DNA of 64,000 bases from Paenibacillus glacialis (GTDB taxonomy: Bacteria > Bacillota > Bacilli > Paenibacillales > Paenibacillaceae): assembly GCF_001637205.1 (NCBI RefSeq), contig NZ_LVJH01000048.1, positions 144,941-208,940 of the forward strand, given 5' to 3'. Positions 26,554 to 35,894 of the stretch are shown piece after piece (the stretch's first letter is position 1; the number at the start of each line of letters is the position of its first letter). A model generated the notes under the pieces. It made no database searches, had not been told where the DNA came from, and was given only the letters and a program-made list of their open reading frames with translations. Both the position numbers and the translations under genes were made by a program.

Positions 26554-27021
26554 ATGGCGGAAGTTATATTTGACTGCACCCAGTTCTTTTCATTTGATAT
26601 GGATGAAAATTCTGATGTGCCTTACTTACTAACGGTTTTTGGAGAAACGAATAGCTTCGAAGTTTTACCAGGACATGAAATACAGGCAGAGAAGATATCT
26701 CATCTTAATCGATTTATAGATTCCACTACTTTTGAACTTCAAAATCAAGAATTTCTAGGTGAATTTGATGAGTGGTTTGAACTTGAGAAGGTTCCAAGTG
26801 AAATTGTAAAATTCGGTCATAATGTACAGGAATTGTGCCGCAACAAGCACTTCAAGAATCTAACTATTATACTGGTTCGATACGCGTATAGCGAGAAGGA
26901 TGATGACAATGTCTTTGTCGGAGAGTTCCATAGAGATAATATCTTCGAAGGATTGTACCATGCTTCGGTTTTTGGAAACTCAGGAAACATAGTTGTACTG
27001 CGGCTACGTAATCACATTTAA
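26554..27021 (+). CDS. Candidate immunity protein of the orphan toxin tip
   Basis: This 155-aa soluble acidic protein starts at ATG 26554 behind GGGGTGAG. An upstream TTG (26521) keeps the frame open without a site. It begins MAEVIFDCTQFFSFDMDE and has no signal peptide or TM segment. The family is not recognised. Its position 55 bases after a toxin tip and its acidic composition are the only grounds for calling it an immunity protein. Confidence 0.6.
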   Translation: MAEVIFDCTQFFSFDMDENSDVPYLLTVFGETNSFEVLPGHEIQAEKISHLNRFIDSTTFELQNQEFLGEFDEWFELEKVPSEIVKFGHNVQELCRNKHFKNLTIILVRYAYSEKDDDNVFVGEFHRDNIFEGLYHASVFGNSGNIVVLRLRNHI

Positions 27022-27282
27022 TTTTTATGGTGGGTATATCGAGTGCAAAATTAATCCATCATTCAACTAATAACATTCATATCCGACATAATAATGACAA
27101 TATTTATTATAAATATCATATAATAATACATATTACGACAAATAATTCAAACGAACTATTGTAGAATTGAAAAGATGTGAAAAAAGGACTAGATTGTGAT
27201 TGTTCGAGGAAACCAGTATGACTAGTCATCTAGTACAATTAGATGATATGAATGAGATTTGTAAATTTAAGGAGGAACAAAA

Positions 27283-27400
27283 ATGAAAAAAGTATAGACA
27301 GTTCTATTGTAAGGATGGTAGTCAATTTTGGCTATACATGCTACTTTTCGCTAAATGAAATAAAATCCGATAAGAAGTTCGTAATACGATTAGCATTAAG
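27283..27400 (+). pseudogene. Collapsed remnant of an SLH-protein/surface-protein gene pair
   Basis: The leader from about 27110 resembles the leader of the SLH gene at 61701, including the ribosome binding site AAGGAGGA. The start ATG 27283 is followed after three codons by TAG. At 27367-27400 the sequence (GATAAGAA, AATACGATTAG, ATTAAGT) matches the start of the second gene at 62930-62963. Almost all of the first gene is therefore missing, and both ends of a former gene pair are joined here. From 27400 to 27570 nothing else is recognisable. Confidence 0.6.
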
Positions 27401-27578
27401 TTAACCGGGGTTATTCCTTTATTTTTTGACAATCGAAACAATCATCGTCAAATAGTAATGATCTAATCTATTTCAACTGAATTATGAAGAGGAAGATGGA
27501 TGGACAAACAGAATCCAGTAATATTTCAATGATGATTACCTAGTTTTTATTAAATAATGAATAGGAGAGTGAATGCAA

Positions 27579-28697
27579 ATGAAAAAGATGATCATTACGC
27601 TAATGGTTATTGTTACAGGTGTTAGTTCGGCTATGATTCCGAATCAAGTTGCTGCGTCACAGAGTAGTATTGCAGTGTTGCTAAATGGAAAAACAATTCG
27701 TTTTTCGGATGAACGGCCTTTTCAGGATAGTCAGGGTAGCGTGATGGTGCCGATCCGTTCCATTTCAAATGCACTAGGTGCGGAGATTATTTGGGCGAAG
27801 AAGAACGGGAATACAACCCTAGACATTCGTGATGGTAACAATACTGTCAGTATGACGGTAGGTCAGACTGCGGCAGTAGTGAATGGTAAGACGAAAGATT
27901 ATGGAACGAAAATAATAGTGATGAACAATCGAACGTTCGTGCCGTTACGAGTGGTTGGTGAAGGGTTTGGTCAAGAAGTGAAATGGAGCGCTGTCGATCG
28001 TATAGCTTATATCACTTCGCCTGGAAGTAAAGTAACTGCACCTAATAACGAATTAGGAGAGAAAGATCGATTTGGACGGGAGATTCGTACGAAGAATCTT
28101 CCTAAGAACTACTCTGATTATCCCTACATTCTTACTGATATACCTAATGAAATGTATGAAATGAAGGCACCAAAACGTGCGTATTTGCCATCAGATCTAA
28201 TAAATTATGCTTATATTAAAGATGATAAAGCTATGGAATATTGGAAAAGAAACACAGAAGCGTATTATGATCTTCTACTTAATGTGAATTATAAGACAAT
28301 AGATGATCAATGGGCTAAGGATCTATTTAGTCATATCAATCAATCAAATGTGTTTAATTTAACCGAAATGAAAAAATATGTGAGTTGGGTTAAAAAAAAT
28401 AAGATCCTTATTGAAGGAAGTCTGGAAGCTGAACCATCCATCATCTTCTATGATGAATTAAGTGGAAAATTCTATATCCGAACTTCTTTTAAATTTAGAA
28501 TTGTAGGTTATGACAAATATAAGAGTGTTATTTATGATATCTTTTTTGATGGGTATGAAAAGTTACAAAAGGGTGTATGGTACGAAGGTTATGCCGATAT
28601 CCCATTAAGTACAAATATATTTAACAATGAACTTCTAAGTGTGAGTGCGAGTACTTCTTTATTTGAGAAATCAATCATTTATAAATCGAAGAATTAA
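27579..28697 (+). CDS. Exported protein with copper-amine-oxidase-N-like domain
   Basis: This protein of about 372 aa has a Sec signal peptide (MKKMIITLMVIVTG, cleavage after VAAS). Residues about 30-150 form the two-part stalk domain (Cu_amine_oxidN1-like). Its marks are IAVLLNGKTIRF, GSVMVPIRSISNALGAEIIW and RTFVPLRVVGEGFGQEVKW. These domains are common in Paenibacillus surface proteins, and copper binding is not implied. The remaining ~220 residues are not recognised. ATG 27579 is preferred over 27573 because GGAGAG is better spaced. The following gene starts 14 bases after the stop, so the two form an operon. Confidence 0.82.
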   Translation: MKKMIITLMVIVTGVSSAMIPNQVAASQSSIAVLLNGKTIRFSDERPFQDSQGSVMVPIRSISNALGAEIIWAKKNGNTTLDIRDGNNTVSMTVGQTAAVVNGKTKDYGTKIIVMNNRTFVPLRVVGEGFGQEVKWSAVDRIAYITSPGSKVTAPNNELGEKDRFGREIRTKNLPKNYSDYPYILTDIPNEMYEMKAPKRAYLPSDLINYAYIKDDKAMEYWKRNTEAYYDLLLNVNYKTIDDQWAKDLFSHINQSNVFNLTEMKKYVSWVKKNKILIEGSLEAEPSIIFYDELSGKFYIRTSFKFRIVGYDKYKSVIYDIFFDGYEKLQKGVWYEGYADIPLSTNIFNNELLSVSASTSLFEKSIIYKSKN

Positions 28698-28711
28698 GGT
28701 TGTGATGAATA

Positions 28712-31700
28712 TTGTTGATTAGACGATTCTATAAACGTGTCGTTTTGTCGCTACTCGTTATATATATCGTATTACCAATTGTATATCCTGCTAATACGTT
28801 TGCTGTTGATACTGTTGTTGATCTTTCGGGGAAAATAAAATTTGAAACAAGATCTACAACGGCAACAACAGATACTAGATATAAAACGGTGGGGTTCACA
28901 ATTACACGTGATGCAAGATGTTCAGGCTCACAATGTGCGCCTCGATCGAGAGGGAACTATGGAGAGGTTCGTTTAGAGCAAGTAGGTCAAGATGAACATA
29001 ACGATGGAACGGTTACTACTTATTTTGAAGTTTCAGAAGCGAAAGTATCAGAGGCTTTGAAATCTGCTGGACTGTTAGGCATTCAAGAGGGGGGAACGAT
29101 TTATTTAAGTGCTATATTTCATGTCATTAGAGGTACAACAGAAGGTATGACGGATTATACAGATTTGACGAGTATTAAACAGGCAGCGAGTTGGGGTAAT
29201 ATGAGTGTGTTCCGGCAATATTATGATATTGCAGTTCCCTATCAAGGCATGTTTAATGTTGATTATATCATGAGAACAACAGATCAAGATTTAGAATTAG
29301 GAAACATACGTAGTTCGAGGGTAGGAACAGGGAGTATCAATAGTTCTGAAGTAGCAGGTAAGTGGAAGTTAGGTGAAATCATAACATCCAGTAATTTTCA
29401 CGCCAAAGATGGATCAACACCACTACTTCCAAAAGAATTCTCTAAAAATGGGAAAAATTATGTATTATTTAAGTCTTATCTCCAATCAAAATTGGATGCC
29501 AATTTAACCAAATTCGTAGTGCAGGGAAATCCAGAAACGACGCCTAGTCTGTATAATCGTAATTTCACTACATTTGTTGGAGGAACTAATTTAGTCGGAG
29601 TGTATAGATTGGTAAATACTCCACCACCAACAGAACCCGAACCCAATGATGTAGTATGTACAGATCCTTCTCCAAGAGACAATATGAATGATGTTGATTT
29701 TGATCCGAATGTGAATGCTGTCATTAGAGCGGATACACGTGATGATGAAGAATTTGATGTTCTGCTAGGTATACCAACATCAGAAAGTCTTTACGGAAAC
29801 GTGTTGACTAAGGAATATCTATCTAAATACGAGTATCAGGAAATGACCGGGATGTGTACGTATACGGTGAACGTCACATTACCAGAACCACCACCGGACC
29901 CGAATGCTCCACCGGTACCCGTACCGCCCGTGCCAGATCCGAATGCTCCGCCGATAGAACCCCCAGTGCCTTCAACGGAACAGGTTACCGTGGAACGTGA
30001 ATATTCATTCTGGACGGTTATAGACGTGGAAATCTATGAGATCGATGAAGCGAAACTATGGAATTATGCATTTGATAATAGTGGGATCATCATATCACCT
30101 AGTGGATACAATGCACCTTATTATGCGACGGCACAGACGAGTAAATATGAACCTGCATCGCTGCCTGAAACCGTTGAAGCATTAGAGACGCAGAGTGCAC
30201 AAGAGGCTGCTGAAATGGCGATTGGTGAGGTGATCGTCTGGAATGATACGTTCACACTATATAATGATACGCTGATGGATGGATCTGAATCAGAAGGAAG
30301 TGGCCCAACACCACAGGGTATTCCGATTGCAGGGCCGATTGACAGAGATGTACTGTATAGTCCTGGGAATGAGATACCCATCAGCAAGACGAATAAGCCT
30401 GATGAATCGAGTTCTGGAACGATCTCTTATCGTATGGTGAGCGGTTCCTCTACGATGGATTATCCGATCTATGGGATCAATACGGTCACAGTACATACAC
30501 CCGTAGTTAATTATTCATCCGTGAGTGATGATCAAGCCCATAATCAGAAGGGAGATCCCAACTACAATCGTGCGGCTTTCATCCTAGAGAGGCCCTTTAC
30601 GATTCGGATGCCAACCAATGGACAACACGTGAACTATCCTGGATACAGAGATCGAGATTATGCCAAATATTTCAGAACAAAACAAGTGTGGTTTCCATTT
30701 GATGTCTACAATGAAAGCCGAACACAATTTATTCCCAAAAAAACGTGGGTTGATATACCCGTCCATCAATTTGAGACCACGTTCTATTTACCTGTGTGGG
30801 TGGACGAAGGGAATTACGAGGTTGCATTCCGAAGTATCGCACATAACGCACCTGAAGATTTCACATATCAGCCAGATGCCAATACGGATCTAACACATCA
30901 TGTAGCAACGGACGAAGTTTCAGTAGAGGTCATAGGACGGTTATATGATTTCCATATTACAGATATCGTGGACTACAACTGGGAAACGGTCTTTCGGACA
31001 AGGAAAGGTAGCTTCAACCCAACCGGAATATCGTATTGGGTAGGGACGAATAGCATTGATGGGGAACGACGTGGAAATAGTGCACAACTCACGCTACCCA
31101 TTCATCCAGGAAGTCATACGATGAAGGGATTCAAGAACGTGGTCGTTAAACAAGGGTACCACTACAAATTCGATTTCAAGACGAAAGGGAATATGTTTGG
31201 TCCAACAGATGGGATACGAATAACACCATCCTTCAATTACGTAAGTAAAGATGGCACCATGACAACCCCTGTGGATCTGTATTACCATTCATCCGAGAAG
31301 AAGTTCGTCAAGATCGGATCAACGGCTGACAAGGTGAAAAGATATGTCCTGTTGAATGATAGACTGCGAAATGTACCCAAGGAGGAAATAACGGATACGG
31401 CTGAGGTTAAGTATCGGACGAACGATACGGCGGGGCAATCCACGAATCTATCGATGAACCAATACGTTAATAAATATATTAACAAGTTAACGAAGAAAAA
31501 AACACCCGTGGGTGGATTTAGTCTACTATTACTACCTGAACATACACGAACACTCATAGGACCCAAGAGCAATATTCCACCTTCCGTCAATACGGACCGT
31601 GCATTGTCTGCGATACAACATTGGTATGGAGAATATAGCATTCCAGCGGATACGTATGTCGTCAAGAAAGGATTGAAGCTGTACCAGAATGGTCCATTTG

Positions 31701-31990
31701 ATGATAAGTCACCGATGTTCTTGAAGAATGGCTATATTGTCGTGAACTTCGATATAGAGTCGATTCAGAACGGTGACTTGAAGAATCCTCACTTACAATA
31801 TATTAAAGCACCGCTCATGAACCAAGTGGTTGGTGGTATTCAGCGAAAGAATCAGTGGAAAATGGAAGGGTTTAATAACAATATCGTAGATTCCTTTGGC
31901 AATCGATTTAAGCTGATCGATGGAGACGTCGTCTTCTATAACGCGAACAAGTCCAGTCGGGATGACTTTGGATCTCAAGTTACTCATTAG
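28712..31990 (+). CDS. Large secreted beta-rich surface protein, unknown family
   Basis: This 1092-aa protein has a signal peptide (LLVIYIVLPIVYPANTFA) and no later membrane segment. A proline-rich linker (PDPNAPPVPVPPVPDPNAPP, about residues 395-425) separates an N-terminal and a C-terminal part, both rich in predicted beta structure. The layout suggests a secreted adhesin or wall protein. I believe it belongs to a Paenibacillus-type family such as DUF5704, but cannot verify this. TTG 28712 or 28715 must be the start, since an in-frame TGA lies at 28703. Residues about 328-356 (DFDPNVNAVIRADTRDDEEF) are nearly identical in DNA to the end of the window. Confidence 0.75.
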   Translation: MLIRRFYKRVVLSLLVIYIVLPIVYPANTFAVDTVVDLSGKIKFETRSTTATTDTRYKTVGFTITRDARCSGSQCAPRSRGNYGEVRLEQVGQDEHNDGTVTTYFEVSEAKVSEALKSAGLLGIQEGGTIYLSAIFHVIRGTTEGMTDYTDLTSIKQAASWGNMSVFRQYYDIAVPYQGMFNVDYIMRTTDQDLELGNIRSSRVGTGSINSSEVAGKWKLGEIITSSNFHAKDGSTPLLPKEFSKNGKNYVLFKSYLQSKLDANLTKFVVQGNPETTPSLYNRNFTTFVGGTNLVGVYRLVNTPPPTEPEPNDVVCTDPSPRDNMNDVDFDPNVNAVIRADTRDDEEFDVLLGIPTSESLYGNVLTKEYLSKYEYQEMTGMCTYTVNVTLPEPPPDPNAPPVPVPPVPDPNAPPIEPPVPSTEQVTVEREYSFWTVIDVEIYEIDEAKLWNYAFDNSGIIISPSGYNAPYYATAQTSKYEPASLPETVEALETQSAQEAAEMAIGEVIVWNDTFTLYNDTLMDGSESEGSGPTPQGIPIAGPIDRDVLYSPGNEIPISKTNKPDESSSGTISYRMVSGSSTMDYPIYGINTVTVHTPVVNYSSVSDDQAHNQKGDPNYNRAAFILERPFTIRMPTNGQHVNYPGYRDRDYAKYFRTKQVWFPFDVYNESRTQFIPKKTWVDIPVHQFETTFYLPVWVDEGNYEVAFRSIAHNAPEDFTYQPDANTDLTHHVATDEVSVEVIGRLYDFHITDIVDYNWETVFRTRKGSFNPTGISYWVGTNSIDGERRGNSAQLTLPIHPGSHTMKGFKNVVVKQGYHYKFDFKTKGNMFGPTDGIRITPSFNYVSKDGTMTTPVDLYYHSSEKKFVKIGSTADKVKRYVLLNDRLRNVPKEEITDTAEVKYRTNDTAGQSTNLSMNQYVNKYINKLTKKKTPVGGFSLLLLPEHTRTLIGPKSNIPPSVNTDRALSAIQHWYGEYSIPADTYVVKKGLKLYQNGPFDDKSPMFLKNGYIVVNFDIESIQNGDLKNPHLQYIKAPLMNQVVGGIQRKNQWKMEGFNNNIVDSFGNRFKLIDGDVVFYNANKSSRDDFGSQVTH

Positions 31991-31997
31991 TTCATTC

Positions 31998-32032
31998 AAC
32001 AAGATAGTCCATGGTGTGTGGACTATCTTGTT
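31998..32032 (+). terminator. Hairpin terminator after the surface protein gene
   Basis: AACAAGATAGTCC and GGACTATCTTGTT form a perfect 13-bp stem. The tail is only CTATATTT, so termination may be incomplete. Confidence 0.65.
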
Positions 32033-32154
32033 CTATATTTCAGGCGCTTTGCGGTAGCTGGTGAAAAATTCAGTTCGTGAATACATTTATAATCGAACTA
32101 TGTCGCATTAAGACGCAACTCTGCAAAGAATGGTGGCGTTTTATTGGTCTTTAT

Positions 32155-32210
32155 GTAATAAAAAGTTTAAATGGATAATTGCTCCTTTTGGATTATTGAG
32201 GTATAAATTA
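32155..32210 (+). promoter_or_regulatory. Promoter of the Tad/T7SS locus, shared element copy 2
   Basis: TTGCTC (32179-32184), a 17-bp spacer and TATAAA (32202-32207) lie 37 bases before the first gene of the locus. The block repeats the element at 23653-23708 almost base for base. Confidence 0.75.
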
Positions 32211-32243
32211 GGTATTAGTATTTTACATAGGAGGGAATTAAGT

Positions 32244-33329
32244 ATGGATAGCGTGCAGCTTTTCCAAAATAGTATTTTGATTGCGTTGGCGATAGTTCTG
32301 TTAACAATGAGTGGTATCATGTATAGAAAGTGGAGGAATAATACATATTTAATTTTAACGGGAACGTCTATACTCACAGTGATTTCTACAGTAGGTATGC
32401 TAATGGTTTCTAACAAATTCAGTTCCCTGTATATGTTTTTTATGTCCTTGTTTCAATGTAGCTTTGTGCTTATTCAAATTGTGTTATTTCGACTTTATTA
32501 TACGAAGCGAGAAGACAAGCTCTACATTCACATGATAGCAACGGGCATGTCCGTCATGACGGTTGCGGGTTCTTTGTTCTTACCTATCGAAATGAGCTCG
32601 TTACTCATATGCTTTATTACAATTGCATTAGTAGCTTATTCGATATTCAAACTTTTTCCTGAAGTGGGTATGAGACTTAAGAATTTGATTGTGTTAATTC
32701 TTTATGCGATACAGGTAATTCTTCAATTTGCAGGCAGCATCATTAAGTCAGATATTGTATTAACATTGAGTGTATTTCTACTAATTATTGTTGTGTACTT
32801 AGTATTTATGATGATTTTCGAGCGTGTTATTGAAATCATGCAGGCAGCAACATATACCTCAACAAGAGACGAAATCACAGGTCTATTTACACGGAAACAC
32901 TTTAATCAGCAAGCTTCCCAAGCATTAGTACGTGGACATGCTAATGGAGTCATTTATATAAGATTGGATCGAAATGAAGGGAAAGGTGCAGATTCAAAAG
33001 AAGATGAGACATTAAGAAGGCTTGGGAGAATCGTACATAATAATATGGATGGTGTAGGCTTATCTTGCAGATATGATCAGGATGAAATAGCTATATTGAT
33101 AACAAAGTCATCTATCACATTGGAAAGATTATCTGATTTAATCAGAACTAGAGCAGAGATTGAAGTCTCTAGCCCTATTACCATAGGATATATGAATATC
33201 ATTGCGGGAGTTTCATTAGAACAACTCATTCATGATGCTAAAGAAGCAGTGGCTCAAGCTAGAATAAAGGGCGTTAGTAAAATAGTTGAAATTAATCAAA
33301 GTAGAGTACTATCAGATTCGTGGGGGTGA
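32244..33329 (+). CDS. Membrane protein with degenerate GGDEF-like domain
   Basis: This 361-aa protein has about six to seven N-terminal TM helices (about 1-205) and a cytosolic C-terminal domain. The domain begins STRDEITGLFTRKHFNQQAS, the classic entry to a GGDEF domain (D-x-L-T-G-L-x-N-R). The active-site loop reads RYDQDEIAILI instead of GGDEF, so cyclic-di-GMP synthesis is unlikely. It probably senses or scaffolds. ATG 32244 follows GGAGGG; the longer frame from 32130 would include the promoter. It is the first gene of the Tad/T7SS locus and overlaps nothing. Confidence 0.78.
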   Translation: MDSVQLFQNSILIALAIVLLTMSGIMYRKWRNNTYLILTGTSILTVISTVGMLMVSNKFSSLYMFFMSLFQCSFVLIQIVLFRLYYTKREDKLYIHMIATGMSVMTVAGSLFLPIEMSSLLICFITIALVAYSIFKLFPEVGMRLKNLIVLILYAIQVILQFAGSIIKSDIVLTLSVFLLIIVVYLVFMMIFERVIEIMQAATYTSTRDEITGLFTRKHFNQQASQALVRGHANGVIYIRLDRNEGKGADSKEDETLRRLGRIVHNNMDGVGLSCRYDQDEIAILITKSSITLERLSDLIRTRAEIEVSSPITIGYMNIIAGVSLEQLIHDAKEAVAQARIKGVSKIVEINQSRVLSDSWG

Positions 33330-33333
33330 GAAA

Positions 33334-34590
33334 ATGAAAGCAGTTATTGTATCAGAAAAAGTATCGATGTATGTTAGACAAGCAATTGGAAATGTGGATG
33401 TGAGCTTTGAAAAAGTCGGACTTTTTACGGAAACAGAATTTCTAACATATAGTCAATCAGCAGCTCAAATAAATATTCAAACTTTTATTACAGACGCAGA
33501 TTGTACAGATCCAAAAAGTTTTATTGAGGGTATAAACCGATATAGGACTATTCGATATAATACACGGATTATTGTTATTGCATTAGATCGTTATGAAGAT
33601 GATGCGACGATTCATCAATTAGCTGATATGGGAATAGAAGTAATAACGACATCACCTGGAACGAACGGGAAATCAATCATTCCAGCTTTGAAGAGGCTTA
33701 TCCCCGATCAAGTGAATGCAAATACACCTGAGCAGGATCTTGAAACATCAGATTTTGAAATGCAACGTATAAAAGATAAGATTTATCGCTATACATCGAA
33801 ACTTCAGACTTCTTCATATTTCGACAGTGCTGATATCATGAAGATGGATTTGCCGGACCTTCCGATCCAAGAAAGAATTATTGTACAAGACAGAATTATT
33901 GGTACCATCTCGGTTGCAGTTATGGGAGTGGAATCTAAGATCGGTTCTACACATCAGAGTATTCTCATCGCTAACTATTTGCAAAGAAAGGGCTACTCTG
34001 TTGCTATAGTTGAAGCAAGTCAATCTAATGATTTTAATAGTATTGAATTTACTTATGAGGGTATGCGTAATAATGTCAATCACAGTACTAACTTCAGTAT
34101 AGAAGGCGTGCAATATTACAAGAGTAATAGCCAGATGGAGATGAGTTCATTAGTTGCGTCTGGATATGATTATTTAATTCTAGATATAGGGAACTATGAG
34201 GATAGTGATTGGAGTGTAGAATTTTATAGGGCAAATGTTCAAATTGTTGTAGGGGCTGGTAGCGAGTGGCGTCAACCCAAAATCAAACAATTTCGCGAGC
34301 TTCACAAACATATGGATCAGTCAAATTGGTCTTATTGTATACCTATAATTGAGAAGTTAGGAATTAATGATATTAGAAAAGCACTCCCAGGGAATCAAGT
34401 GTTTCGAATACCTTCTCACGCAGATCCATACAAAAGTCAGAATGATACGGATTCAATGTTAAACAAAATCCTACAAAAATATATGGGCGAGAAGAAAAAA
34501 GCGGGTACAAGAAATGTATTATACGGAATAATTGGGTCTTGTGTTATTGTTATTGTTGTGCTTGTCATTGTTTTATTATATAAAATCTAA
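33334..34590 (+). CDS. TadZ/CpaE-like protein with degenerate P-loop and C-terminal TM
   Basis: This 418-aa protein has an N-terminal receiver-like domain (about 1-130, MKAVIVSEKVSMYVRQ, with IIVIALDRYEDD) and a ParA/MinD-like domain (about 195-375). The nucleotide loop reads GVESKIGSTHQS where ParA proteins have KGGVGKT, so ATP binding is doubtful. LILDIGNYEDSDW replaces the switch region. A single TM helix (about 393-415) anchors the end, which is unusual for TadZ. In Tad pilus systems TadZ/CpaE helps place the machine at the pole. The start ATG 33334 has GGGGGTGAG just upstream. Confidence 0.7.
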   Translation: MKAVIVSEKVSMYVRQAIGNVDVSFEKVGLFTETEFLTYSQSAAQINIQTFITDADCTDPKSFIEGINRYRTIRYNTRIIVIALDRYEDDATIHQLADMGIEVITTSPGTNGKSIIPALKRLIPDQVNANTPEQDLETSDFEMQRIKDKIYRYTSKLQTSSYFDSADIMKMDLPDLPIQERIIVQDRIIGTISVAVMGVESKIGSTHQSILIANYLQRKGYSVAIVEASQSNDFNSIEFTYEGMRNNVNHSTNFSIEGVQYYKSNSQMEMSSLVASGYDYLILDIGNYEDSDWSVEFYRANVQIVVGAGSEWRQPKIKQFRELHKHMDQSNWSYCIPIIEKLGINDIRKALPGNQVFRIPSHADPYKSQNDTDSMLNKILQKYMGEKKKAGTRNVLYGIIGSCVIVIVVLVIVLLYKI

Positions 34591-34596
34591 CTTCCA

Positions 34597-34640
34597 AAAG
34601 CCTCTCTAAAGGTGAAATTTGCCTATATGAGGGGCTTTTT
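34597..34640 (+). terminator. Terminator inside the Tad-like locus
   Basis: AAAGCCTCTC and GAGGGGCTTT form a 10-bp stem with one G-T pair around a 22-nt loop, running into five T. The 220-base AT-rich gap that follows probably contains another promoter for the CpaB-like gene onward. Confidence 0.75.
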
Positions 34641-34863
34641 GTTGTATTATGGTGATTTTATAATACTTATATCCTAGATTTTATCAAATATGATTTTATA
34701 AGACAAAAATCGACAATGTTTTCAAAATGTTTGTGTTACAATTTTTGATACCTGGAAAATGTCTTGAGTAATTAGAATCATTTTAAGCAGGATTATGTGT
34801 TGATGATACATAGGTATTCAATACCATTGTGAAAAAAATGTGTTGTATGGAAGGAGAAAAGGG

Positions 34864-35883
34864 ATGTCTAGAATAAGACTCCGGCAGAAACAATTACTTT
34901 TAGCCGGATCCGTTGGTGGAGCAATTATACTTCTTGTTTGTGTTAGCATCGGCTTTTTTTATGTTAACAACCTACAAAAAGCACATGAGAAGGAGAAAGT
35001 AGTCATTCAAGAAGAATTAAAAAAGAGCCAAAAGCAGCTAAATGAAAACAAGGTAACGGTTACAGTAGCTAAGACCGACTTAAATGCCGGTGATGTTGTA
35101 ACTGAAGAAAGTATTGAAACAGTTAGCATACTTGCAAGTGCAGTTCCTACAGATCTCGTTGACACAGAATTACTTATTGGAAAGTTTGTTAAAATTGATG
35201 TCCAGAAGAACACAGTGATTACTCAATCCATGATGTATGACGAAGAGGTTACACCTAATGATCTTCGTAATCAAGAATTTAGATTGGTAGAGTTACCAAC
35301 GAAGTTGTTGAAAGATGATTTCGTTGATGTACGTATTAAATTCCCAACAGGTCAGGATTATATCGTTCTGTCTAAGAAGAAAGTACGAGATTTAAATAAT
35401 GGTACAGTATGGTATCAAATGAGTGAGAAAGAAATAATGATGATGTCAAGTGCTATAGTCGATGCCTATATCAATGATGCATTTATTTATTCTCTCAGTT
35501 ATGTAGAACCATATATGCAGGAGAAAGCAATTGTTACATACCCGTCAAATTTGAAAGTGTTAGATTTGATCGCATCTAATCCTAATATTATAGAGATTGC
35601 AAAGACGGAAATGGAAAAAAGGGCGCGTGAAAAGTTAGAACTTGATCTGAAATCAATGACGGATGATGAGCGTCAACGGTACCTAAGCGGCATGACAAGC
35701 GAACAAGCGAGTAAGGAAAATGCTTATGCTGAAAGCCAGAATGGGATTCAAGGAGACACTACAAATAACGCATTGATAGATAATCAGAATAACGCTACAG
35801 TATCTAATCCTAATCAACAGCAACAGTCCAATGCTAATGATAAGTTTACAGATAGTGTTGATACTGTCCCTATTACAAAATAA
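34864..35883 (+). CDS. CpaB/RcpC-like SAF-domain protein
   Basis: This 339-aa protein has an N-terminal TM segment (about 14-37) and a coiled-coil-like stretch (about 38-65). An SAF domain follows (VTVTVAKTDLNAGDVVTEES and onward, about 66-135), as in CpaB proteins of Tad pili. The C-terminal ~60 residues are Asn/Gln-rich and disordered. CpaB proteins in didermic bacteria help the secretin, which does not exist here, so it may organise the passage through the wall. ATG 34864 is preceded by AAGGAG. It is spaced 11 bases from the next gene. Confidence 0.72.
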   Translation: MSRIRLRQKQLLLAGSVGGAIILLVCVSIGFFYVNNLQKAHEKEKVVIQEELKKSQKQLNENKVTVTVAKTDLNAGDVVTEESIETVSILASAVPTDLVDTELLIGKFVKIDVQKNTVITQSMMYDEEVTPNDLRNQEFRLVELPTKLLKDDFVDVRIKFPTGQDYIVLSKKKVRDLNNGTVWYQMSEKEIMMMSSAIVDAYINDAFIYSLSYVEPYMQEKAIVTYPSNLKVLDLIASNPNIIEIAKTEMEKRAREKLELDLKSMTDDERQRYLSGMTSEQASKENAYAESQNGIQGDTTNNALIDNQNNATVSNPNQQQQSNANDKFTDSVDTVPITK

Positions 35884-35894
35884 GGAGAATAAAG

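Noticed and set aside
28900..29000. The sequence ARCSGSQCAP in the large surface protein suggested a redox CxxxxC centre.
   Set aside because: The two Cys are four residues apart with no thioredoxin-like context; a structural disulfide is simpler.
32130..32243. A longer N-terminus for the GGDEF-like protein starting at 32130.
   Set aside because: That extension would run over the conserved promoter element 32155-32210 and has no ribosome binding site; ATG 32244 has one.
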